Part shown: piece by piece, positions 1 to 13,689 of the stretch
Layout of the letters: every line of letters begins with the position of its first letter
How positions within the stretch are numbered: position 1 is the first letter of the stretch
Assembly: GCF_000003605.2 (NCBI RefSeq)
Contig: NW_003157228.1
Location: 499,080 to 514,460 of the forward strand
Source: Saccoglossus kowalevskii
Lineage: Eukaryota; Hemichordata; Enteropneusta; Harrimaniidae
Length of the DNA stretch: 15,381 nucleotides
Direction of reading: 5' to 3'
Position numbers and translations under genes: made by a program
The notes under the pieces: generated by a model
What the model was told of the DNA's origin: nothing
The model's database searches: none
Seen by the model: only the letters and a program-made list of their open reading frames with translations

Positions 1-865
1 ATGGGAACGCATCACAACACGTGATTTATTGCTCCATCTACTATGGGAACGCATCACAACACGTGATTTCTTGCTATATCTTACTATGGGAACGCACCAT
101 TAACACGTGATTTCTTGCTCCATCTCTACTATGGGAACGCATCACAACACGTGATTTCCTGCTCCATCAACTATGGGAACGCATAACAAGACATGATTTC
201 TTGCTTCATCTACTATGGGAACGCATCACAACACATGATTTCTTGCTCCATCTACTATGGGAACGCATCATAACACGTGATTTCTTGCTCCATCTACTAT
301 GGGAACGCATCACAACACGTGATTTCTTGCTCCATCTACTATGGGAACGCATCACAACACGTGATTTCTTGCTCCATCTACTATGGGAACGCATCACAAC
401 ACGTGATTTCTTGCTCCATCTACTATAGGAACGCATCATAACACGTGATTTCTTACTCCATCTACTATGGGAACGCATCACAACACGTGATTTCTTGCTC
501 CATCTACTATGGGAACGCATCAAAACACGTGATTTCTTGCTCCATCTACTATGGGAACGCATCGAAACACGTGATTTCTTGCTCCATCTACCATGGGAAC
601 GCATTACAACACGTGATTTCTTGCTCCATCTACTATGGGAACGCATCAAAACACGTGATTTCTTGCTCCATCTACCATTGGAACGCATTACATCAAGTGA
701 TTTCTTGCTCCATCTACTATGGGAACGCATCAAAACACGTGATTTCTTGCTCCATCTACTATGGGAACGCATCAAAACACGTGATTTCTTGCTCCATCTA
801 CCATGGGAACGCATCACAACACGTGATTTCTTGCTACATCTACTATGGGAACGCATGAAAACACT
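1..865. repeat. 42-bp tandem satellite array, 21 copies, cut by left window edge
   Basis: The core GGGAACGCAT (or a one-base variant) recurs at 3, 45, 88, 133, 175 and then every 42 bases up to 847. Only two early spacings differ (43 and 45). Each unit carries that core, then an ACACGTGATT segment, TTCTTGCTCC and an ATCTACTAT stretch. The palindrome CACGTG is intact in 17 of 21 units. It is changed in the units starting at 175, 217 and 679 and lost in the last one at 847, where the array decays into unique sequence. The unit length is divisible by three, so several frames on both strands stay open by chance. These open frames are not treated as genes. The array continues beyond the left edge. 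Confidence 0.97.
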
Positions 866-3800
866 GACTAGTCTACCACTGTCATTGGTGATCTATTTTT
901 CAAATTGTCTTTTGCCTTTTTAATACTTTTAGATGGCGTCTTTGTCAACGAAAACGTCCACAAATGTCATAAGTTGTCCAATGTATGCTCACATCTGAAT
1001 TGATGAATTCATTTGATAATTTGTAGTGATAAGAATTCAGAAATGGCTTAAAGACTGTTTTGCCTGTCTGTTACAAGCACGTGACCAAACATACGCGATC
1101 ATTAAGCAATGCGCGTTAAACAGTTTTGCTCTCAACAACGGGGTTTTCTACTTTTATTCTAACTGGATTTGTTTTTGTAATTTTAGGATCCGACCAAATA
1201 TAATTTACTGACGGTCACTGTTCGTTGCTATGTATACCTCTCCCACATACAATGAGTCATTTTGCCATTAGTTACCAATGCTATTAAGATCGATCTTTAT
1301 AATTAATATGATCGCTTACGACAAGCAGAACTGACGGATGATATGTATCCATGGAAACTCTATGTGTTTCAGTCATATTTTCATCAATGGTCTCAAATTA
1401 TAAAAAAATGGTCAACGATAACACTTTATGTTGGAATATTATTAGCTTCAATAAATAACCATGTCAGCGAAAATAACAAAAGCTGATCGCATTAAGTGTC
1501 ATAGTTTGCTGTTTACACTGTAGCTACTACCTTACATAGACCCCAAATGAAGTAATCGTCCAACGTATGTCCAATGTCTACAAGAATTGTTTTACTCGAA
1601 AGGACTCATCTTTTCACCATTCATTTTTTGACGTTCAAATAATTTAACCCCACTTCGAAAAACGTACTCAGCTACCGGTCGCATGCTATTTGACTATAGC
1701 CGATGAAGAGAAAACGGGACGCTATAATCCAGCCTACAAAATAATTAGATAGACTCTGGTGAATGCTAGAATTTCACATTTTGCTGAGACACGATGTAAA
1801 AACCGAGTAATAATTGTTCAATTTCATAAAATATTCACGGGAAATACTTTATTTAGTTCCTTTATAACTCTCTTTGAGTTGCCACGTCTTTGTATAATAT
1901 GCAGAACATCTCCCACTGATTATTGTTATCAAAATAAAAACAGATAACGTCAGTCAGTTTGGCAATAGATCCTGGAAGATTGGAACACTGAAACTAACGT
2001 GCACAGAATGAAACGATGTCTAAGTACCCCATCCAACACAATCGTCTTTGTTTAATCACTCAAATTCACCTCTCCTAATTTAGATTTCAGGATTCTGTTG
2101 GATACGATTTTTCATGAAATTTACATAAACCAAAGCCCATATAATGTTTACATGATTCAGTGAAAGGCGTATTACGAATCATACAAAGTGAAATGCAACG
2201 ATGCTTTATTACCTTATGTATAATTACATATTCCGTGAACACGGACAGGACAGGTACAGCAATGACGTCACGGAGTGTTCAAATATGGAGAGCTGTATAT
2301 TATAATTAGTTCTAAAATACACTCCACTGTATTATTTAGGAAATTCAATTTATGTATCTTGTACATCAGACCTATTACACTTCACTCACATATGTCGGTT
2401 GGTTTCAGATAAAATGCTCAAGAGAGCGCGAAAGCGTTAGTAATTGATTATTTTTTAATTTGATAAATCCAATTAAGTTACTAATATTATTATAAAAAAC
2501 ATTGGCCTTAGAATTGAGCACAGAGCCATTCAATTATTCAACGCTAAAATTAATTATTGATCGGTTCATTTAAAATAGCCGGATATGGTTATAGGTTTCT
2601 CATTATATCTATTGCATGGGTAAGCAATTTTGTTTACGTCGAGGCTAGCTTTTTTATATGCGTAGTATCTGCAGTTTGGAACACAAATTTATCTCAGTTA
2701 TTTGCTGTTGTTGTGATATGATTAAATATAATGTCAATATTCCATATTGTATCGGATATTGTAATGGAGAGAAAGATGTGTTAATCTTACCAACATTCTG
2801 TGTGATACGTGAGGTTCGAACCAGACACGTACGGAGTAGTTACAATATATTTACAAAATACTATAGCCTCACACATTATAGAGTAACACAATAAAAGTAT
2901 GACCATGTATAACAATGACACATGTTTTCACGGAATAAAAACAAAACAAAACAATTGTTATATATACTTTAGGTGACCTGTATTGAACTACCTCAACTGA
3001 CATTTTATTTCATTCTAACTGTACTGCGCTATCTGCCACACTGAAATAAGCCTCCTACACCCACGGGTTCGTCAAGGTGATAATTTTATTTATATATTTA
3101 AACATAATTAGTTAATCAAATTTAAAATATTTAAATAATAACACAGATGTTTACATCGCCATGACTTTTTTTAATATTATATTTGTTCTCTTGATAATAA
3201 AGGCAAAATTGTAAAATACTTGAGTAGACTTAATTACATAGCTAACAACCTGTTTGACATACTGCTACAAGAGAACAAAAACACTTTTTCAGACTCTCTT
3301 TTGCAGATATACAAGATATCAACATCGTGTTAAAGTTTCACAAAACAGTACTTCAGACACAATGTAGATTAGAATTGTGGACACCAACTATTAAACTCTA
3401 GTTAAGGAATGGCTAATTTGCATAATAACACACCAAAAGCAAATTGTAGAGTCACTTGTAATACTGTTCTTGTATGAATCTCACATAATCAAACTGATCG
3501 CGATTTTATAAAATGTTAACATTAAATTATACGGATATTCTTGTAGCATCATCTTAACTGGATCAAATATTTTATTACTCATATACAAACTTGAAAATAT
3601 TTCATGCACTTTTTAGTAGGTCCTAATTATGACACATATTTGAAGATTTAACAGCATAAACTGTCTACTTATAACAAATGCGAACAAACTGTACCTTGGA
3701 CACGCAACATCCTTGCAAAATGATCATTTAGGCATTCTCCTCAGATGCTTGTAGATTAGCCTATATAGTGATTATTGCATAGTTTTCCCGTATATTTCAC

Positions 3801-4080
3801 TTGTTACTTGACGACATTTAAACAAAGTGTAATATACATAGTCGTGTTTATGGGCATTTATTGGCAATGTTGCAATTGTGGTGAAACATGGGAAACCACT
3901 GAGTAATGAACACTTCTGCAAGAAATCAACTTGCCTATTACTCTGGGTTATTCATATTCCAATTCGTTTTTCCTACGTAATTATCATTGGTTTGCGTCCA
4001 ACTCGGGCTGTCATTAGGTTGTTTCTATTGAAATTGATTTTTACATGATGAACTCCAGCGTTGATGTCTTTGTTTAATAG
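866..4080. other. AT-rich non-coding stretch upstream of the first recognised exon
   Basis: No exon, RNA gene or recognisable mobile element was found here on either strand. The short open frames (for example 1026-1211, 1759-1947 and 2658-2894) show no domain, cysteine pattern or splice context. The stretch may be intergenic DNA or a long 5' intron of the following gene, whose first recognised exon opens at a phase 1 acceptor and so needs an upstream exon. Small sites worth noting are a CACGTG at 1078-1083, a perfect TGACGTCA at 2263-2270, and short hairpins at 2232-2245 and 2806-2831. Confidence 0.6.
2263..2270. promoter_or_regulatory. CRE-like palindrome TGACGTCA
   Basis: The eight-base sequence is a perfect match to the consensus bound by CREB/ATF-type bZIP factors. 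A TATA-like run (TGTATATTATAA) follows about 25 bases later. It lies about 1.8 kb upstream of the first recognised exon of the plus-strand gene. A match this short can arise by chance, and no transcription start can be placed. Confidence 0.2.
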
Positions 4081-8853
<4,773 letters not shown>

Positions 8854-8902
8854 CGATTAGGGGCAGTTCTAACGAACCACGTGGCATTGTAATATCTTTC
8901 TC

Positions 8903-8908
8903 ATTAAA
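8903..8908 (+). promoter_or_regulatory. Possible polyadenylation signal ATTAAA
   Basis: ATTAAA, the commonest variant of AATAAA, lies 50 bases after the stop codon of the plus-strand gene. A TGTGTAGTTATTTTGTTATG stretch follows, a plausible GU-rich downstream element. Other AATAAA motifs occur further on (for example 9267-9272), so the 3' end is not certain. Confidence 0.35.
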
Positions 8909-10046
8909 CATGTGTAGTTATTTTGTTATGTTCCTGACAAAAGTCTCCAAACATATAAGCATTACTTCAGTGAATGAATACGACATTACACGATCATTCA
9001 TTGGATTATCTCTGTATATTATACAAATGTAAGCAACTTAATATGACACTCGACGGATATGTGTGCGGTGGTAAGACGTTTGTGACAGAACACAAAATGT
9101 TCTTTTTTATTTATAGTGTGATGGAATACTTAGTGTACTGCACGCCATGAGACCAGATATCGCCATGGCGATAGATTAATTACAATAGCATAATGCTCAG
9201 TCTGTATATTGTCAAGGTTCACCTGTATAAATTAAACTTATATATTGCAATTATAGTAATGTACATAATAAATGAATTTGCAATAGAATTTCATGTCATG
9301 TTGGGACTTGCATTTAAGTTTGATTTGTACATATTAATTATAACCTTTGATATATTAATGATTAGTATATACATTAATATCTGATAATTGTAATTTATTT
9401 ATTCATAAAGGCTTATTAAATAATGAATTTAATGTATATACTGTAGAAATATAACCAGAGAATATAATGTAGCACGTCAGATTTGATAATTTGCATGATA
9501 AATATATATATTTGTTCGCAAAATGAGTGTAATTATTTGGATGGTACGGAGGGGTTACGAGTTTATGTGTATGTCTTTGTGGGAGGATTAGGTTATCAAT
9601 GGATATGTAGGGGGAGTAGTACTAACGAGGGTGTTTAAAGAGTCATGTCAACAATTTTGCGAAAGATTTTAAAATAAACTATACAATAAAAGTATTAAAT
9701 CATTTAGTATGCAGTGTGTATTCAGCATGAGTGCACGTGCTTTGGTATTTTTAAGTTAATAGCTTAGGGTAGTGTCACACGCAACGTAATATTACCGTAA
9801 TTGGTATAGTACAGGTGTGATGGTTCAAATACCAAAATGGCAACAGTAACAAAAAGACTTCCCTGGCGGCGATGTTAAAATACGAACACGGAGCCAACAG
9901 ATGAGGTTTCAACTGGTACTGGTATTATTATACTCTGCAAACATCAAGTACAATAACGCGGTAAAGCTCCACTACTCCAATAACTAGATACTTAAACTCC
10001 AATACAATTCAACGAGATCTCCGATCTGATCTCAGTGCTGAACAAC
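8909..10046. other. 3' flank and AT-rich intergenic DNA, no gene seen
   Basis: The stretch probably includes 3' UTR of the plus-strand gene at its left end. It contains a perfect 16-bp palindrome TATCGCCATGGCGATA at 9158-9173 and very AT-rich runs at about 9190-9530. The open frame at 9193-9384 is AT-driven and hydrophobic, with no domain. From about 9770 the composition changes (AGTGTCACACGC, GTAATATTAC), which may mark old mobile-element sequence leading into the promoter-like block after 10046. No coding region is supported. Confidence 0.5.
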
Positions 10047-10240
10047 TCCCCTATATATACCCACACTGTCTATAAATAGACCATTACATCAGCATACATA
10101 ATGAGTCTGGAACTTACTACACATTTCTAGAATGTCCCATTACCTTCTATTGCCTCCTACAGTGTTCTATTACCTATTCAACCATTTTCTAAACAAATCT
10201 AGAATATTCCACCCAGACACAGTACGGTTCTAGAACATTC
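10047..10240 (-). promoter_or_regulatory. Heat-shock-element cluster with TATA-like boxes
   Basis: Three heat-shock-element matches of the form TTCnnGAAnnTTC occur within 116 bases. The one at 10228-10240 (TTCTAGAACATTC) is perfect, and those at 10125-10137 (TTCTAGAATGTCC) and 10197-10209 (ATCTAGAATATTC) each deviate at one base. Read on the minus strand they precede two TATA-like boxes, TCTATTTATA (10071-10080) and GTATATATAGGGG (10048-10060), in the usual order of a heat-inducible promoter. No gene follows on that strand for at least 1 kb. An LTR or other retroelement promoter remnant is therefore a likely source (inference); I could not define element ends. Confidence 0.4.
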
Positions 10241-11989
10241 TCAGTGACACGGAAGTGGTAAATAAGTCGTATGCGACAGGTAGGAACCTCTGATTACAAA
10301 CTTATGAACAACTGGAACCATTAAGATCAACTTGTATCTCCGTGTAGAATGCATATGACAATTGACATTACAGGATTAACTTACAATGTAGATATATGAC
10401 GAATGCAAATTGTAATATTGTCCCGACATTGAAATATTTTTTTTTCAACTAAAATTTAAATGATTAGATTTTAGAAGAAAGAAAGTTTTTAAAATTGTTC
10501 CCATATTAAAGGATAGGCACTTTATGAGATCAATATGAGAGGCGTTTGGTCAGACGTACAACCAATACGAAGAGTATTTAATCAGACTTCAATAGTGTCA
10601 TTTTGCAATACTTTAAAATTAATATTCATTGTCTTGGGTAAATCACTTCTAACCAAATCTTTTTCAATTTGTGTGCTCCTACCGCAGATAGGAAAACACG
10701 ATTGGATTGACCTCCGTCATGTCACACAGACGTATCATTATAATAATTAAATATTAATTATATTCAGGACATTCACAAACAACAGTATAGACAAACCAGT
10801 TGTTTATTACTTGCGTATTGACGATGGAGTCAATAACCGCCAAGCTAACGACGTTACTTAGCCTAGGCTGGTTAAGATGGGTAAATACCGAATACAATTC
10901 CGAATATAATTCATTACAGAGAAGAACGGGTTGTTTATTACGTACGGATCTCGTTTAGTATTGTCCACATTTATGTTCCTGTCCCGTTATCACTCAATAA
11001 TGAGTCGTTGTACTTTATTCATTGAATATTGTATAATTTCAGCTACGCTTAGAATCTTTAAATCATGCCTCTTGAACTGATAGTGTTGGAAGAAATGAAT
11101 AACCATTACACAATTGTCATATCTAATGATATTTATTTAAGATAACTCGAATTCAATATTATATACAATATATTCGGACTTTCATTAAAAATATTGTTTA
11201 TATAACAATGTATCCTAAATCTTCAATAGCGATTGCTTAGAGACACAACGTGCTTTCATATAAACACAGATTGCTTATAAATGTATCTGAGTCATACTAA
11301 AGGTGTTTTTGAGTCGTTCACTCATAAAAAGCAATAACAGTACTGATTCGACTCTGCACCGTACAATTCGTGGATACAAAGTGTCAATACATGACTTAAA
11401 ATGAATTCATCTATGGTAATTTACAATAAATGTAATAACAGTCTACAATTCATATCTAGTTTCAAACGCGGTTCAATTTTAGTATTATAATATATGTATA
11501 ACTTCACTGCAAACGTGTTTAAAATAAACTTTTATAAATTTTTGAACAAATGCAAATTTTCCAACAAATATTATTCTGTATTTCTTTCTCAAGGAATACA
11601 CATTGCGTTGTGTTCGGGGATCAGGAAACATCGTCTCGCTTGGCTGATGAATACACATTAGTTCATTACAGATAGTCCAGCATTATTCACACACGTAGTC
11701 AGCTGAGGTAACCCTTCGATGTACCGTTCTCTCGTTCTCCCCGTTACAAAGGTTACAAACTCTCTATATTAAAAGTAATATATTATTGCACGAAAGTAAT
11801 ATATATAATGTAATATATGTTTATAATCCCCACCCTAAACATGCAAGTTGTTGATTCTAAACAATAGTCTAACGACGTGTGAACCGAATGTTCGAACGCG
11901 AAGTCGCTATCTTAACACTAAGTTTGAGTCGGAAAATTGCTGTAGTTCAATAAGTACCTTGGTAGTAATTACCTCAATGCCAAACTTCC
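10241..11989. other. Gene-free AT-rich stretch
   Basis: I see no coding region, RNA gene or clear mobile element. The 71-residue open frame at 10535-10750 has no domain or splice context. A run of ATATATAATGTAATATATG lies near 11800. A 17-base sequence at 11782-11798 (ATTATTGCACGAAAGTA) recurs exactly at 13709-13725 in an intron of the minus-strand gene. Confidence 0.5.
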
Positions 11990-12205
11990 AATACTGTAAA
12001 CGGCTTAATTATTCACTGGGTTAAAATTTTGCTTATTTCGCTGAATGGAAAATACGCTAAATTAAAATCCCAGTAAATATGTAAAATTTAGCATAGAACA
12101 CATTACCTAAATGATAAAACCGTGAATTTAAAACCCACTGAATATGCCTGAAATGGTAAATCAGTGAAAATTAAACCCAGTGAATATTAGTCATTTTACA
12201 GTATT
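11990..12205. mobile_element. Small fold-back/MITE-like element with 11-bp perfect inverted termini
   Basis: AATACTGTAAA at 11990-12000 is the exact inverse of TTTACAGTATT at 12195-12205. Inside, a motif around CCCAGTGAATAT recurs as direct near-copies at 12069, 12134 and 12176. Its inverse, ATTCACTGGG, lies at 12011-12020, so the ends can fold back over more than the terminal 11 bases. The length (216 bp), lack of coding capacity and paired termini fit a miniature inverted-repeat element. Target-site duplications are not evident, so class and boundaries are tentative. Confidence 0.5.
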
Positions 12206-12811
12206 ATATTTTCATGGAATTTGTTTGCAGCGGGTAAATGGTTTTGTAAAATCTAGATTCAGTTTTTTTAGCCACATTACCAAATATTCAAATATATCTT
12301 AAGTATATTTATATAGGCATATCTTTAATAATAACTAGGTATTGCGTATATGACATTTGCATATGTATTTTTTGATTTTGTTTTGGCTTTCCCCCCAAAC
12401 AAACAATAATCTTATAAAAAAACATATAGTAATTTATTATTTAAAAAAAATACAACGACGGAATGACAATTATAATAAAATGTTTTGGACTATTGATAAT
12501 TTTAGTATGTGTTTAAACAGTATGAATATTGAATTATTACATAACAAATTTAAAAACTCGTAAAATATGTTTATCAGGTTAATAAACATCGTCATAAAGA
12601 TGTGACCAGTGGCAACATTGCGTCAAATTCAATTGCTTTGTTTTTTGAACAAACTTTGACTTCATTATAACTGGTTTACTCTTCACTTTGGAGCCTGATT
12701 AATACTGACAAAATAGCTTTTCTTTAGTGCATTTATGAAGCTATCTTAAATTCTCAGTATCTCGAATACAGCGAGTCTGTTCGATTCAGAAAACTCGAAC
12801 GTCCGGGGTCG
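12206..12811. other. AT-rich intergenic stretch, no feature seen
   Basis: The stretch contains A/T homopolymer runs and a chance open frame at 12357-12563 rich in N, K and I. Nothing here supports a gene, RNA or repeat beyond low complexity. Confidence 0.5.
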
Positions 12812-13115
12812 ATACGTTTTGTGTTCTACAGTACAAGATACACATATAGGGCACGAAAGTTTGCTCAGAATGAAAAAAACAAAATGTAATGAACCGTCAG
12901 TTCAGCCATCATAGAAGTAGAGTAAAATCTGCCATTCATTTTGCTGTGTATTTTCACCAAATAAAATTATAGAAATGCATTTTTCAACGTATTTTTGATA
13001 TTAAATTTGTCATCTCTATTCAAATGTATGTTGTCTATTTTTACACGTCATTTGAACGCATCAACGCATTACAATTTATGAAACATGGGTAACCAATATA
13101 AAACTCAAAACATAC
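12812..13115. mobile_element. MITE-like interspersed repeat, copy A, with possible ATAC target duplication
   Basis: The 296 bases at 12816-13111 recur in direct orientation at 15090-15381 with roughly 90% identity by eye. The left end GTTTTGTGTTCTACA and the inverse of the right end, GTTTTGAGTTTTATA, match at 12 of 15 positions, so the element has imperfect terminal inverted repeats. ATAC flanks it on both sides (12812-12815 and 13112-13115), a candidate 4-bp target-site duplication. It has no coding capacity. These properties fit a non-autonomous DNA transposon. A SINE is less likely because no tRNA-like head or A-tail is seen. Confidence 0.68.
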
Positions 13116-13512
13116 AAGTAATGCTATAATTCTTACTACCCTCGTTCGAATTAGAATCCAAAATGGGAACTGTTTGCTTCATCGGGACATTTGTTTATAA
13201 CGTGTCACTTCATATATGGGAACAAGTTCAGATTGTGCCTACTTATTCTCTACCTACAGCACGTTGTCTTTACATGCGACTTCTATTATGTCTTCATATA
13301 GTACGGTGAGCTTATTTTTTCATGTTTTTAGCGGCTAAACTGAGTGGAACTCTATCTAAGTTACAATAAAATTGATATTTAAATATATTTTTGACGAACG
13401 TCATTCAGTCATTCGATTGTGTTATGCAGATGTACGCTATGTTGATCTTTTCCGTGATGCAATGCAAAACACGGTTCAAAAGCGAGCGCGTTTGTATTCG
13501 AGGTACCGATAA
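13116..13512. other. Downstream flank of the minus-strand gene, no feature seen
   Basis: The stretch lies immediately 3' of the minus-strand stop codon and probably includes that gene's 3' UTR. No canonical AATAAA was found on the minus strand here; variant signals are possible. No coding region is visible. Confidence 0.45.
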
Positions 13513-13689
13513 TTAGGTAGCTTCATTTTCACAAATCAAATTGATCTCATTTTTGCAACCATTATTCTGCCATTTTCCACCGATATTTATTTGTACACAG
13601 TTTTTACTTTTATCAATCTTCGGTTTAGTTTTCCAGTTATTATATTTGCCCAACTTTATAGATCCATGCCACGCGAATTGACCTTCCTC
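13513..13689 (-). CDS. Exon: C-type lectin domain C-half with stop, minus-strand paralog
   Basis: The exon is 177 nt including TAA at 13515-13513, acceptor TTTTTACACAG (phase 0). The translation contains EEGQFAWHGSIKLG, NNWKTKPKIDKSKNC, GGKWQNNGC and NLICENEAT. The three expected cysteines are present. The EPN/QPD position reads KTKP-like sequence and WND reads WQN, so the canonical calcium/sugar site is absent, as in the plus-strand copy. The intron before it (13690-13952) contains a 17-base match to 11782-11798. Confidence 0.92.
   Translation of the reverse strand, partial: EEGQFAWHGSIKLGKYNNWKTKPKIDKSKNCVQINIGGKWQNNGCKNEINLICENEAT

Noticed and set aside
206-923. Long open frames on both strands through the satellite (75 to 216 residues)
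   Set aside because: The 42-bp unit is divisible by three and lacks stops in several frames, so repetitive frames arise automatically. They show no start context or domain, and several frames overlap.
2585-2625. Possible signal-peptide exon: ATG reading MVIGFSLYLLH followed by GTAAGC
   Set aside because: The donor leaves phase 2, but the next exon at 4081 needs phase 1, and joining them gives an immediate stop. The peptide is also too short.
2806-2831. GGTTCGAACC, resembling a tRNA T-arm
   Set aside because: No acceptor stem, D-arm or anticodon arm can be folded around it on either strand. It is an isolated palindrome inside a short hairpin.
9193-9384. 63-residue hydrophobic open frame
   Set aside because: It is composed of I, L, Y and N from AT-rich codons, in a low-complexity region with no splice or homology support.
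9787-9795. TAATATTAC, identical to the nick-site nonanucleotide of circular Rep-encoding DNA viruses
   Set aside because: Only about three base pairs of flanking stem and no Rep frame nearby. The nonamer is part of a short AT palindrome that is expected by chance.
12770-12816. GTTCGATTC and GGGGTCGATAC just before MITE copy A, possibly a tRNA-derived SINE head
   Set aside because: No A-box at the right distance and no tRNA fold. This stretch is also not present in front of copy B, so it is not part of the repeat.
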